The notes beneath the pieces were generated by a model. That model did not search any database and had not been told where the DNA came from. It was given only the letters and a program-made list of their open reading frames with translations. From the NCBI GenBank assembly GCA_948567375.1, contig OX419758.1:67113965-67177964 (forward strand): a stretch of DNA of 64,000 nucleotides. Direction: 5' to 3'. The position numbers and the translations under genes were made by a program. Of the stretch, positions 1 to 11,727 are shown in pieces; the stretch's first letter is position 1, and every line of letters begins with the position of its first letter. This DNA comes from Lunularia cruciata (Eukaryota; Streptophyta; Marchantiopsida; Lunulariales; Lunulariaceae).

Positions 1-373
1 ATGAACAACAATTGGATCAAGGCTTCCCATCACTAACTCCATGAATGCAAACCTCAATTTTGCTACCATCCAACCTCAAAAGTCATCACGCTATAGAATT
101 TGAAGCTTGATGAGAAAAGGATTCAAGAGTGGTAGATTGGGAGCATAGATATCTCCTACTCAAGTGCTTCTTTTGAAGTTGCATTACAACTCTCACTCCC
201 CATATCCTCTTCCTGCTTGAGATTGTTTAAACTAAAATATACACCCCTTCTATCAACTCTCCACCACCTATATATAGAAGAGTCCTCAAAGAAGACAAGA
301 CCATAATACACATGGCCAATTTTATACATGTACATACATTGCTCACATGGCAAGAGATCAACTATGTGTTCTA
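1..373. other. Unassigned flank
   Basis: I recognise no gene or element domain here. A TATA-like run (TATATATAG, about 269-278) lies in a promoter-like context on the minus strand, so this could be part of another LTR. The short open frames lack any protein signature. The stretch ends where the A1 LTR terminus (TGAGCC, reverse complement of GGCTCA) begins. Confidence 0.3.
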
Positions 374-1061
374 TGAGCCAGCCTATCTCTCACTTAGGAA
401 AAACCTCTGATGGCTATTATAGTAGTGCATCATGGACTAAGAAGGCAAGGAACCCCAACTCCATCATACTCCTCCAATGCTAACACTCCAAGACTCAAGA
501 CATTGTTCACTAAAAAACTCAATGAGAGAGAGATAGTTGCAAATGAAAGGATGATGAGTATCTCCTCACCCCTAGTTTATATACTTGTGAAATAGTTATG
601 CACCAAAGCTACTATTTACAATAGTAACTCAAGTAACTAGGCTAAAAATCAAGTAAAGTCAAAAAGTATAAAGGAATATATATCCACATGGGCATATTCC
701 ACTAAGCATGTGATTTTATCTTGATCCAACTACTAAGTCAAGGATTCCTTCACATCGGGTATCCTTGGACTAGAGAAGAATCCAAAACAAAAAGGATTGT
801 TGGCCCAAGAGTTCTCAACTCTTTCCTCAAAGCCAAACACCTAGGAATTAAACCAAGTCAACACACTAGAATCCAAAATGGTGTTGATCATCTTTTCAAC
901 TTCCTCTAAAGTAAGGTCCCTTCTATCTTAGCTATAACTAACTTTAGCTAATCATGACTAATGTAGAACCATCCTTTATCTCCATATAAAATATCTCTCA
1001 AGTATTTTTAATGCTAAGCTAAAGATCATTATACCACACATATGCATAAATGGGTGTTACA
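374..1061 (-). repeat. 3' LTR of A1
   Basis: This 688-bp LTR reads TGTAACACCCAT... from 1061 down to ...GGCTCA at 374 and aligns throughout with the A3 LTRs. Next to it inside the element is the same short polypurine-like tract and integrase tail as in A3. Its outer flank is TTCTA, and no matching partner duplication is visible. Confidence 0.88.
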
Positions 1062-2625
1062 TTTACTCCCAGACTATTTTTTCACTTTGTCCTCAAAGTG
1101 AAGGTCTCTCTACCTTCTATGATGCATTTTCAACTTATCATGGTTAATCCTATCAAAGTGTCTTCCTCCCAACTCCTTGAGATCATAGGTGTAATTACCC
1201 TACACCTTCTCCACTATGAAAGGTCCAAAGTATTTTGGAAAAAACTTCTTTTGCACTCTCTTGAATCAAATGGAATCAAATAACATTACTCAATCACCTT
1301 CTTTGAAAGGCTCTACCTTCTTCGTGCCTTACCTCTTGTCATAGTTCTCCTTTTGTTTCCTTTGGTCTTGTATGCTCAAAGCATAGCAACTGCTCTTACC
1401 TCTTCCAACTCCATGAGTTGATCCTTCCTTGACTTCTTTGCATCTCTCTGAGTGCTCCTAGTAGGCATAATAGTATCTTGGCTAGGAGTAAATCCTTGAG
1501 AAGAATGCACATCCTTTGAAAAACAAGTTGTCTTCTTCTCTTGTGGCAAAAGATCCAAATTAAGACCCTTGGACTTTGAGCACTGTCCCTTCTCATACTT
1601 GCCCTCAACCACATCTATAGATGCTATCCCTTTACCTTTGTTTGGATTAGGAGCCACTTGGGTTTCACTACCTCCCTCTTTCCCTCTATTGGCTCCTTCA
1701 TAACCCCTTCCTCCATGGTAAGTGGAATTTGGGCAATTCCTTTGGATGTGACCTCTTCCTCCACAACCAAAACAATTTTTATCATTGTAATTGTTGGTTG
1801 GTTGGTTGGATGGCCTCCTCTATATGGATAACTTCCATAATTCCTAGGCCCTTTTGCCACATTCTGATCCATCTTTCTCTTCTCCCATAGTTGCACCACA
1901 TTGATCTTGAGATCTGCAAGTTGTTTGTGATGGTTTGAAGTGGATCCTTTGGTGGAGGTGCAAAAATTGGAGCAATTACTACTTGTGGTGCAACCCTTGC
2001 TTCCAAAGTATCATAATTTCCTCCATACTTGTAGGCTTGAGGAGGATGCACAACCTCCTTCACCACCAAATCACTCTCATTTCCTTCCAAACTCTCCTCC
2101 ATACAAATTGCGATCTTGATAGCTTCAACCTTGGAAGAAGGTTTTTCATATCTCACCTTGCTTCTAATTTGTGGTCTCAATTCTCCCACAAAATTCTTGG
2201 TGAGCATGGCCCCTATGCCAATCATAGTAGTCTTCACATCATCCTTACTCTTCCTCAACACTATGTAAAATCTAGACTCTAACTTTTCCACTCTTTCCAC
2301 ATAGACTCTCACTTTTTCTCCATATCCTTGCTTGAAAAAGGTAATCTCACTCATCAATCTCTCATAACTCTCATCTAGAAGAAAGTTCTCAATGAATGCT
2401 GAAGTCAAACTCTCCCAAGACTCTTCTTGCACATCTTTCTTCTCTCTTTTTTGGTATTCTGACTCATACCATGTAAGTGATGGATCCTCAAAAGAAATTT
2501 GGTAATAATGAGGCCCACTCATTCTTCCTCATCTCATTGTTTCCTATGCAAGCTCTCTTGAAGTCTCTCACAACGGCCTCCACATCTTCTCCATCCTTGC
2601 CAAAGAAAACTGGAAGTTTCTCCAT
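1062..2625 (-). pseudogene. A1 gag with truncated pol tail
   Basis: The frame starts at the ATG at 2625, giving MEKLPVFFGKDG as in the other family A gags. The Retrotrans_gag-type body lies at about 2520-1900 (SLTWYESEYQ, IENFLLDESYERLM). A Gly-rich linker and CCHC knuckle region follow at about 1830-1740, reached only through frameshifts. After a Lys/Thr-rich stretch the sequence jumps at about 1447 to the integrase C-terminal tail (LMELEEVRAVAML, then TGA at 1378-1376). Stops and frameshifts break the frame. Gag would form the virus-like particle. No RT or integrase core remains, so mobilisation would need help from another copy. Confidence 0.8.
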
Positions 2626-2961
2626 CTTAACCTCTCACTATCTTTCTTTTCTCTCAAGTTTTTCTTTTTTCTTTTCTTTTCTCTCACTCTATAACTAATA
2701 GGGTATGTATACAACTAACACCATTTGAGCGTAATCCACCCTAGGGAACACAAAAGGTTTAGGTTGCTCCAAGATTTCTATAGCAATATCAAATTGTAGA
2801 GTGCATATTAATCAAACCTTCATGGATAGTTTATCCATAAGTTGAAAGATTATTTCCATCACTTATCTTGAGAACTAGCTAATGAAGGTGATAGTATTTC
2901 TGTAGTGATACTAAGACTCTCTCCAAGATCATTCACCAAAGTCTCCAAAACTAATTTTCCT

Positions 2962-3420
2962 CTACTCTACACTCATGTCCTTTGGAAGTCCTTCAACCCC
3001 AGAAGTCTCACACAACTCTTTGGTTTTAGATCTTCTCCCTCTCAATCTTGGTGAAGAAGGTCCAACATGCAAACCCAAGTCAAGTAATCCTCTCCTTTCT
3101 CTCAATCTCTTGCTCCCAAAGGTCAATGGACATGAACTTGCCTTATATCCCTTCTCTCCACATAGAAAGCACTTAGACTCACTCTTTCCTCCAAGAAGTG
3201 TAGGTTTTTGGATCCTCTCAACACTCTCTTCAAATTCTATTCTAAACTTTCTTTTCCTCAAATCCACCCCTAAAATCACCTCAAACCCTTGGGAACCTTA
3301 CATAGTCTTAATTTCCACTCTTGATGACTCTCCATATTCCCAAGATGAATCTAAACACTCAAACATGCTTTTTGTTGCTCTCAAACTCCTCATGCATGAG
3401 ATCTCAACTCTGCAGAGTAG
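2962..3420 (-). pseudogene. A1 leader ORF with zinc-knuckle-like motif
   Basis: Between the leader and gag, family A carries a second reading frame. In A1 it contains CFLCGEKGYKASSC (C-X2-C-X4-Y-X4-C, with Tyr where His is expected), then a basic stretch and a Cys pair (CETS). The same protein can be read in A2 and A3. Upstream the frame continues to about 3420 with one stop. The function is unknown. It could be an accessory nucleic-acid-binding protein or a captured host fragment. Confidence 0.5.
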
Positions 3421-3969
3421 ACCTTTCCTCAGATCACTCAATTGGTATGTCATAGTCCTCTAAAAAACATTGTTAGAGGACAATTTGAGAGAGGGACATT
3501 TGATCACTAACTTAGGGTGTCCCTCCTTTAAAAAATTTAGATCTTTTCATTGAGCTATTTGGCCTAAGCATCTTTCTATCCAGCACATATATTTCAGATT
3601 TGGTATGAAAACCATTGTGGTACCCACATTTTTTGTTTTTCTATGGTTAGAAGTGATTAAGAGACGAAGTAAGCACAAAAAAGTTGAATTGCAGACAAAG
3701 AAGAGGTGAAAGTGACTTCGGAGGAAAGCCAAAGAAGCTGACTTTGGATCCGATGACGGAGGTACTCGGAAGAGGAGTATGCTGGAAAAAGGCCGAAGAT
3801 CATTGTCTTTGGGTTGGAAGACGCAGGAAAGATGAAGACAGTTTAACAACCTCTGTATGTGGCAAGAAAGTACATTTCAAGAAACGGCAGGGATAGAATA
3901 AGCATATCTTGATAGTGACCGGGAGTGCACGCAGAAGAGAGAAATTCATAGACTAAAATTGACTGAAGA

Positions 3970-6517
3970 ATGACTATGATTTGGGGCAATATAAAATTGT
4001 GATTGCATAGGAGGAAGTTGAAACCTCTGAGTAAATTTCCAATTCCTTTGAGTAGTTTTCCTGCAGTAATGCGTGTCGGAAAGCCCGTCGAGAGTGAGAT
4101 TTTCCGGAACCCTGAGGGAGTTAGAGTGTCTCGTCCAGGAGAGGGTCTGATTTTCCAACAGTGTAGAACGAGAGAACAAATCATGGCAAAGAAGGTGGCC
4201 AACATGCTAGCATTGAGAGGTTTTGCAATTCAAAGAATAGATGTAGTAGCTAGAATCAAAGTCTTGGTTAGACTTCGTATTACATTTTTAGCATGGAACT
4301 GGAATTTCCGTTTCCCGGGGGTAATGGCAGAGATTGCTGCCAGTAATTGTGAGGAGGGTCCTGAGGTGGAAGGGAAGAGAGGCAATCCGGCTCGATGGAC
4401 TGAGTTGGATTGGAAGTTAGTCCTGGGGAGAGAAGCAGGAGAGCCGACAGGGATCACCTTCTATCAGAAGTGTGATGCTGCAGAAGAGACGGCGGAGATC
4501 CGTAACTCGTTTTTCACTCCAAGAACCACGAATGGTTACAAGGTGGAATCCTATCGGGACCCGATCCAAAGAAGTATCGTGGAGGCAATGATGGCCATGT
4601 TCAAGCCAAAATGAATGACCTACGTGACCATGCAGCAAGCAGTCTTCTTCCATCAGATGTTTGCAGGAGTTCCAGTGAATTGGGCGAAGTGCTTCCATCA
4701 CCAAACAAGGTAGATGGTGGTGAATTGGAGAACGGGCTCACCACCGCATTATTTTGCACCGTTTGCGGCTCATTTCTACTTTGGGCTGAACTTGCTGTTT
4801 GAAGATGAGCGTCATCATATGGTGTCGCATATGCACCCCAATTTGAGATGGGAAGCAGACGATGAGGAGCGCCAGTATATGCTTCATCTGCAAGCGAATG
4901 ACAAGTACTTTGCAAGGACGGGACAGTGGAAAATTGAAGATGTTACCAGTCCAAAGACAAAGAAGCAAAGTAAACCCAAAGAAGCCAAGACGTCTCCCAT
5001 GCAAAGAAAGACTCGGCGGCTGATGATGAAGACCACTAAAGTTGTAAGAGGGGCATCATCGGGATTGGAGTCTGAAGAGGAAACTGAGTCACAAGAAGAG
5101 GACTCGGAAGAAGAAGAGCTCACCTTGAAAGGTGAGGAGTCTGGGAGTGACAGTGAGGGAGAGCCCAAATCCAGCAATTGGTGGTAGTAAGTGAGGCTGG
5201 TCAGGCGATGGTGGAGAACACGTCAAGACCAGAGGAAGAGGCAGAGAATCCCACAGGGCCGAGTTCAAGAGGCCAAAACAAAGACAATGTTGATACAATG
5301 AAGATACAAAGATTGCGACTTCAGATGAAGGAGCCGATGATGGAGAAGAAGACTCCAAACAAAGATGGCAAGGAAGAAGAAGAACACTTCGTCGGGATAT
5401 CATATTTGATGAAGGTAGTCAAACCATTGCTGGAGCTATTGAAGGAGAATTGAAGTGTAATTCCCCAAGATCACAGAAAGGGGATGAACAAATTGCAGAT
5501 GGTGAAGTATCTAGTGAGTGAAGTGAAGGAGTTGCAGGAACAACAAGTCCAAAGAAGCACGGAAGTGGAAGAACTTTGGAGGGAGGAAAGCTTGAGGAAG
5601 AAAATGCTGAGCATGCTACAAGGAAGTTGCGCCAAGAAGGAGAGGGAATTGCAGAAGCAAGCCAGAGAATTGAAGGAGCAGGTGATGTGGTTGAGCAAAA
5701 TGAAGGAGGAAGTGAGTGATGTGTGCATCAAGAATATCCATTTTAAGGCGATGAACATCGTGATGGAGCAGGAGTTGGACAGCTTGAAGAAGAGTGCCGC
5801 AACAAAAGATCAAGCATGGTAGAGAGAGTTGGCGACCAGACAAGAAGAAGAAGAGCAATTGCGAGAACTTGTCAAGAGCGCGGAATGGCAAGGTATGCAG
5901 TATGCAAAGGAGAAGAAGATGCTCGCTGTAGAATACGAAGACGAGTTGAAGATGTATCGCGAGGAGTTGAAAGTAGAACGCTCTCAAGGATATGAGTCAG
6001 AATCAGTAAGAGAAGTTGCAGGGAGGTTAAGAGATATCTTAAGCACAGAGGCTGAAGGGAGATTGGAGGAAGCCCGCCTACATGAGTTGAAATTACTTGT
6101 GCAGGAAACCCGGAAGCGAAAAGCCAAAGATGTGGATATGAACACATTGCTGATTTGGTTGAGAGAACATGTAGATAGGAAAATGTTGGAGGTAGAGAAT
6201 AATGTTAGTCTTGGACTGGATTTGGTAAATTCGGAGTTAGAGAAAATTCAGTATAGTGTGACAGTGGAGAAGAAATCCAATGTTGCAGAAGTAGGAATAC
6301 AAGTGTCATCGGACTTGAGAATTGACACATTAGAGAAGAGTGGGTTGAGAGATAAGAATGTAATAGATTACCCATGAGCTCAATTATAGATTGTAATGAA
6401 GAAGTCGTAGAATTATTAAAGAAATTAGTAGAATCCGTCATACTCGAAGAAGGTGAAATAGTAGGAAGATCATTGGGTTTGGAAACCGATGATGAGGTAG
6501 TCATCGGATCGGGATAA
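3970..6517 (+). pseudogene. LTR-encoded ORF, copy 1 (globular, acidic, coiled coil)
   Basis: The family's long U3 reading frame starts at ATG 3970. Residues 1 to about 330 look globular, with the conserved blocks RITFLAWNWNF, TNGYKVESYRDP and HYFAPFAAHFYFGLNLL. An acidic Ser/Glu-rich segment follows (about 5040-5180). The last 400 or so residues are heptad-rich coiled coil (about 5480-6380). In-frame stops occur at 4000 (TGA, where copy 2 has CGA), 4612, 4711, 5451 and 5820. Frameshifts occur near 5170 and 6370. I recognise no known enzyme motif. A distant link to plant transposon-protein domains is possible but unproven. Confidence 0.7.
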
Positions 6518-6637
6518 GTGTCGATTTTGAGATAGGAAAGGGCAGATATGAAGAGATAGATTGTCCCTTGGGATCTATAGGTAGGAAAGGATGTTAGGAA
6601 GCGGTGCCTAGGTAGGCAAGTCTGTCATTTGCTTCAG

Positions 6638-6646
6638 TATTTAAGG
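6638..6646 (+). promoter_or_regulatory. TATA-like box of D-LTR1
   Basis: TATTTAAGG lies after the ORF and about 670 bp before the LTR end. The equivalent box is conserved in the other D LTRs (52301 region, 56705). That position would make everything upstream, ORF included, U3, and leave a short R-U5. Confidence 0.45.
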
Positions 6647-7714
6647 GGAGCATTTGCAGTACAATGTTATTCAGTATTCATATTTTTGAAGATAGATAAA
6701 GCAAAGTGTTGTTCTCAGTACTCGTCGCTTAAGCTTAATTCCGATTGTCAATTTTGTGTTTGTGTTTGTGAGTGTGTGGAGAATTCCAAAGAGCAAGTCA
6801 GTGTGTTTGTGGATGTTGGGAGTCTACAGGCTTGATCTTCATTCTGTGTGTTTGATCCTGAGTGAAGTGCATCGGAGCAATGCCTTGACAAATCTCAGAG
6901 GAATTGTAGTGTTGGTAGTATTCTGCATTGGTGAGTGCAGCACAAAGTTGATGTGAAGCAATTTCAATCGAGGAAGTTGTGCCTTTAGTGGAGGGGTGGA
7001 ACACAATTCTGAGGCAAAATCTGTCTTTGCAGTGAAGTGCCGTCTTTGGGAGAATCTGAATCATCACAATCAAGAGTTGTTTGGACAGAATTTGCTATGT
7101 TGTGATTATGTGTGTATATTCGTGACAAGTTGTCAAGATTGTGAGCTTGTTACTCTCTTTTGGGTGTAGTTTCTACCTGAGAGATTAAAGAAGCCATCAA
7201 GAAGAACTGCAATTGTGACTTTTATCTTTGTATTTGACCAATTCTGGATAGTATCTCTGCGGGAACAAACTTTACTGACCCGATTACCGCAAAAGTGATA
7301 TTTGCCAGGTTGTCACAACCACACCCTCACTTTAAAAACTTATAACCTTATGTGTAAAAATGATCTCTCTCTAAATTTTGTGTCAATAGGTAGAATACAA
7401 TGCATTGAATTTTCTTTAAAATTTTCAAAATCATCCACTAAAAATTGAAGAATTGGCATAAATTTCTGTATAATTTTCTAGAGAGCATTCTATTGCGGGA
7501 GTAGTTTACCCTATCAACTTCCAAAAATTCTAGCCCAATGCGGATAAAAGCTCTCACAATAATTTCAAATGTGCTTACTGGAAAATAACCCAAGCTATCA
7601 TGTATAGAAATTTCAAGTCTAGATCTAGAACTTGATATTGTGCTCAAAATCACCTTAATCTCCAAAAATCTGGAATCCACCTCACACAATCTCTCCAAAT
7701 CCTCTCATGTGTAG

Positions 7715-8403
7715 TGTAACACCCATTTGTGCATGTGTGTGGTATTATGATATTTAGCTTTGTATTACAAATACTTGAGAGATATTATTTATATCGAGTT
7801 AATTGATGGTTCTACATTAGTCATGATTAGCTTAAGTTAGTCATAACTAAGATAGAGAGGACCTTACTTTAGAGGTAATGGAAAGGATGAGCACCGCTAA
7901 TTTGGATTCTAGTGTGTTGACTTGGTATTATTCCTAGGTGTTTGGCTTTGAGGAAAGAGTTGAGAACTCTTGGCCCGCAAGCCTTTTTGTTTTGGATTTT
8001 TCTCTAGTCCAAGGATAGCCTATGTGAAAGAATCATTGACTTAGTAGTTAGGTCAAGATAAGATCACATGGTTAGTGGAATATGCCCATGTGGATGGATG
8101 TTCCTTTATATTTTTTGAATTTACTTGACTTTAAGTCTATTTAATTGAGTTACTATGGTAAATAGTAACTTCGGTGCGTAACAATTTCACAAATATATAA
8201 ACTAGGAGTGAGGAGGTACTTATCATCCTTTCATTTGCAACTATCTCTCTCTCATTGAGTTCTCTAATGAGCAATGTCTTGAGTCTTGGAGTGTTAGCAT
8301 TAGAGAAGTATGATGAAGTTGGGGTTCTTTGCCTTTTTAGTCCATGGTGCACTACCATAATAGTCATCAGAGGTTCATCCCGAGTGAAAGACATGCTGGC
8401 TTA
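7715..8403 (+). repeat. 5' LTR of A2
   Basis: TGTAACACCC... runs to ...GCTGGCTTA, about 689 bp, and aligns end to end with A3's LTRs. The terminal CA is mutated to TA. It is directly followed by the primer-binding region. Confidence 0.85.
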
Positions 8404-8406
8404 GAT

Positions 8407-8425
8407 ATTTGGTTTTGTTGCCGGG
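8407..8425 (+). other. Primer-binding site of A2 (tRNA-Asp-like)
   Basis: TTTGGTTTTGTTGCCGGGA sits 3 bp after the LTR. It resembles the plant tRNA-Asp complement TGGCGCCGTTGCCGGGGA used by Tat/Athila-type elements, with several changes. Confidence 0.6.
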
Positions 8426-9249
8426 ACCTATTTACAAGGAAAGATAATGTTTTGCATTCAATTCTACATTAGGTAGAAGGAGGCTATGAGAACTCACTTG
8501 GAGAGAAAATTAGGAGAGCATAAAACTGAACTTATGTTAGGGACCAAGATTCATTTGTATAGTATGAAGTTCATTATGATGTCTTTGAGGTGATTTTGTA
8601 CATCTTGTACACATGAGAGGATTTGGAGAGATTGTGTGAGGTGGATTGCATATTTGGGGATCCATGTGATTTTGGGAAAAATCTCAAGTTTGAGATCTGG
8701 ACTTGAAATTTCTGCACATGATAACTTAGGTTATCCTTCAGGAAACACACTTGAAATTATTATGAGAACTATTATGCGCATTGGGCTAGAATTTTTGAAA
8801 GTTGATAGGATAAATTGTTCCCACAACTACATGCTCTCTAGAAAAATGTACATAGTCTGCAATTTCTTCAATTTTGAATGGATTTTTCTGAAAATTTAAA
8901 AAAAATTCAATGCATTATACCTTACCTACTGACACAAAATTAGAGAGAGTTCATTCTTGCATAAAGAGTTATGAGTTTTTAAAGTGAAGGTGGTTATTTT
9001 TAGACCAAATCTAAAATATGTGTGCTAAATAGAAAGATGCCAAGGCAAAATAGCTCAATGAAAAGATCTGAAATTTTTCAAAGAGGGATGCCCTAGAGCA
9101 ATGATTAATTGTGTAAAATTTTAGAGGACTGTGACATACCGGTTGAGAGATTGAGTGACATTGTGGGGAATGGTCAATTTTGCAGAGTTTAGATCTCATG
9201 CATGAGGAGTGTGAGAGCAAAAAAAAGTATGTTTGAGTGTTTAGACTCA

Positions 9250-9650
9250 TCTTGGGGACATGGAGTTTCACCAAGAGTGGAAATTGTGATTATTAAAGGT
9301 TATTCAAGGGTTTGAGGTGATTATAGGGGTGGATTTGAGAAAAAGAGGGTTTTAAATAGAATTTGAAGAGAGTGTTGAGGGGATCCAAAAGCCTACACCA
9401 CTTGGAAGAAAGAATGAGTCTAAGTGCTTTCTATGTGGAGAGAAGGGACAGAAGGCAAGTTCATATCTATTGACTTTTAAGAGCAAGAGACTGAGGGAAA
9501 GAGAGGCTTACTTGACTTGGGTTTGCATGTTGGACCTCCTTCACCAAGATTGGGATGGAGAAGATCTAAGACCAAGGAGTTGTGTGAGGTTTATGGAGTT
9601 CAAGGACCTCCAAAGGACATGAGTATTGTGGAGTAAAAGTAGTTTTGGAG
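9250..9650 (+). pseudogene. A2 leader zinc-finger-like ORF (broken)
   Basis: This matches the A1 and A3 leader ORF: FEESVEGIQKP, then CFLCGEKGQKASS, in which His and the last Cys are both replaced. The frame is broken soon after the Arg-rich stretch. It confirms that this ORF is a family trait, now decayed in this copy. Confidence 0.5.
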
Positions 9651-9957
9651 ACTTTGGTGAAGGATCTTGGAGAGAGTCTTAGTATAACTACAGAAATACT
9701 ACCACCTTCATCAACTAGTTCTCAAGATTAGTGATAGAAATAAGCTTTCAACTTATGGATAAATTATCCATGAGGGTTTAATTTATATGCCCTCTAGGAT
9801 TTGATGTTGCTATAGAAATCTTGGAGCAACCTGAACCTTTTGTGTTCCCTAGGGTGGATTACTCTCAAATGGTGTTTGTCATGTACATACTCTATTAGTT
9901 ATACAGTGAGAGAAAAGAAAAAAAATTAAGAAAAAAGAAAAAAAGTGAGGGGTTATG

Positions 9958-10736
9958 ATGGGGAAACTTCCGGTTTTCTTTGGCAAGGATGGAAAAGATA
10001 TGGAGGCCTTTTTGAGAGACTTCAAGAGAGCTTTCATAGGAAACAATGAGATGAGGAAGAATGAGTGGGCTTCATTATTACCAGATTTCTTTGAGGATGC
10101 ATCACTTACATGGTATGAGTCAGAATACCAAGAGAGAGAGAGGAGAGATGGGCAAGAAGAGTCTTGGGAAAGTTTGACTTCATCACTCATTGAGAACTTT
10201 CTTCTTGATGAGAGTTATGAGAGGTTGATGAGTGAGGTTACCTTTCTCAAGAAAGGAGATGGAGAGAAAGTGAGAGTTTATGTGGAAAGTGTGGAAAAGT
10301 TAGAGTCTAGATTTTGCATAGTGTTGAGGAAAAGTGGGGATGATATGGAGATTACTATGATTGGCATAGGGGCAATGCTCACCAAGAATTTTGTGGGAGG
10401 ATTGAGACCACAAATTAGAAGCAAGGTGAGATATGAGAAACCTTCTTCTAAGGTTGAAGCTATCAAGATCACAATTTGTATGGAGGAGATTTTGGAAGGG
10501 AATGAGAGTGATTTGGTGGTGAAGGAGGTTGTGCATCCTCCTCAAGGTTACAAGTATGGTGGAACTTCTAATACTTTAGTAACAAGGGTTGCACCATAGG
10601 TAGTAGTTGCTCCAGTTCTTGCACCCCTACCAAAGGATTTACTCCAAACCATCACTGAACAACTTACAGATCTCAAGATCAATATAGTGCAACTATGGGA
10701 GAAGAGAGAGGTAGATCAGAATGTGGAGAGAGGGCC
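9958..10736 (+). pseudogene. A2 gag (truncated)
   Basis: Gag starts at ATG 9958 (MGKLPVFFGKDGKD), after a poly-A-rich stretch that is the same in A3. The frame is open through the capsid-like region (ASLTWYESEYQERERRDG, MIGIGAMLTKNFVGGLRPQ) to a TAG at 10597, where A3 has CAA. It reads on to 10736 before the element is cut. The zinc knuckle and pol are missing. Of the three family A gag copies, this one has the longest open N-terminal part. Confidence 0.8.
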
Positions 10737-10857
10737 TATGGTACCTATATTTTTGTTTTTTTTCTTATTTTTGAAGAAGAAGTGTACAGAAGAAGTTGGA
10801 TTGATCAAGAAATTTGTTTGGGAAAAGACAACTCAAACACTAACAAAAGAAGAGTGT
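10737..10857 (+). other. Inverted scrap of family D (LTR start joined to gag-side sequence)
   Basis: The first 60 bases resemble the start of a D LTR (TATGGTACCTATATTTTTG, then the GAAGAAGAAGTGTACAGA block also seen at 53650). The next 60 match, on the opposite strand, the D1 region near 16170-16250 (AAGAAATTTGTTTGGGAAAAGA). The following D1 integrase reads on the minus strand, so this is an inversion or template-switch junction between A2 and D1. Confidence 0.5.
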
Positions 10858-11620
10858 CTTCCTCCAACAATTGTTCCTCATAGAGAATCCAATATGTCAA
10901 TACTTAAAATTCAATTGGTAGTACGAGGTGCAAGTTGTATGTCAAGAAGTATGGAGTTTGCTTGGTTGTGATCTTTTTTGTCTTTTGATATGCCCACAAG
11001 GTGGGTGGTAACTTTGTATCCCAATCACAGGCATAATCGACAGTCACCTTATTCAAAATTGGCAGAGTAACCCATTTGCCTTCTTCATGAGGCCATTTGC
11101 TTTGGGATTATAAGGAGTCATCTTCCGATGTTTAATTTGAAAGTATTTGGTTGACACCTCCATCATAGAGTTCAAAAAATGTGTCCCTCTTTCATTGACC
11201 AATTCTAGAGGACATCCATATTGAGAGATGGTATTTTGAAAGAAAAATTCTGCCACTATTTATGCATCATCTCTGCGAGTTACTTTAGCTTTAACCATCT
11301 TTGTAGGTATGTATCATTTTCTCGTGACTCGGGTTACCGGTTGTATTGGTCCCAAAAAATTGATTCCCCATTTCTCAAATAGGGCAAATGGTAAAATTGG
11401 TCTCAAAGGTCATTGGGAAGTAGCCGTCAGCTTCCTCATTCTCTGACAAGCATCACAGCTTCGGATATAGGCATGCATGTCTTTATACATCATAGGCCAC
11501 TAGTATCCCAAGGAAAGAATCTTCTTTATAGTATTCTTTATGGCATAGTGTCCTCCCAATGCTTTAGAGTGTAAAGACTCAATTAATCCTCCAACTTCGT
11601 ATGACTCCAAGCTTTGCCAA
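10858..11620 (-). pseudogene. D1 integrase fragment
   Basis: The readable part (11256-11053) carries the rve core around ISQYGCPLELVNERGTHF. The second catalytic Asp of the D,D,E triad is replaced (NER instead of the SDK seen in D+). The Glu position reads NGLMKKANG, so the acidic residue is lost. Stops separate it from the HHCC part upstream. The C-terminal tail breaks at about 10858 after a block matching EERLLEEE of D+. It is not functional. Confidence 0.7.
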
Positions 11621-11727
11621 AGTACTTCATCTTCGCCCATCTTGAATAAAATGTTGTGTTTAAGCTGATATGGCCCCTTTCTTTTGAGAAAGACTGCAAT
11701 TTGATCCGGGTCTAGCCCATCAGGACA

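Larger units (their letters stand above)
3616..7317 (+). mobile_element. D-LTR1: solo LTR of family D with internal ORF
   Basis: This 3,702-bp unit starts TGTGGTACCCACATTTTTTG and ends GATATTTGCCAGGTTGTCACA. It is flanked by ACCAT (3611-3615) and ACCAC (7318-7322), a 5-bp target duplication with one change. The same unit occurs as the true 3' LTR of D+ at 53617-57383, just after integrase and a polypurine tract, so a solo LTR is the best reading. It interrupts the A1 leader. Layout: a 354-bp 5' part, a long ORF (3970-6517), a TATA-like box at about 6639 and an R-U5-like tail. Confidence 0.85.
374..7714 (-). mobile_element. A1: Ty3/gypsy element, pol deleted, 5' LTR missing
   Basis: This is a minus-strand copy of family A. 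In element order it lacks the 5' LTR and first leader bases (the break is at 7714 against A2). Then come leader (7714-7318), the inserted D-LTR1 (7317-3616), more leader with a zinc-finger ORF, gag, a short pol tail and the 3' LTR (1061-374). Compared with A3, protease, RT, RNase H and most integrase are gone: the CTACTAGGAGCAC motif after gag joins directly to the integrase C-terminal tail near 1447. It is therefore a non-autonomous derivative. D-LTR1 duplicates a 5-bp target at 3611-3615 and 7318-7322 (ACCAT and ACCAC), so A1 was in place first. Confidence 0.85.
7715..10736 (+). mobile_element. A2: 5' part of a family A element
   Basis: A plus-strand family A copy has its 5' LTR at 7715-8403, primer site at about 8407, leader, a degenerate zinc-finger ORF and most of gag. 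It stops abruptly at 10736 within the proline-rich part of gag, where a fragment of family D begins. RT, integrase and the 3' LTR are absent. It abuts the broken 5' end of A1 (opposite strand) at 7714/7715. Whether A2 inserted into A1 cannot be decided, because the other junction is missing. Confidence 0.82.

Noticed and set aside
156..353. Short minus-strand ORF at the left edge
   Set aside because: 65 codons of low-information sequence overlapping a TATA-like region; no family match.
5480..6380. Myosin- or kinesin-like host protein from the coiled-coil match
   Set aside because: Only generic heptad character is visible. The same ORF recurs in every D LTR and has no motor domain.
3616..7317. 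Stand-alone non-autonomous element (LARD or other) with its own terminal structure
   Set aside because: The whole unit matches the 3' LTR of D+ in ends and length, follows a polypurine tract there, and has no internal LTR pair or primer site. Solo LTR is simpler.
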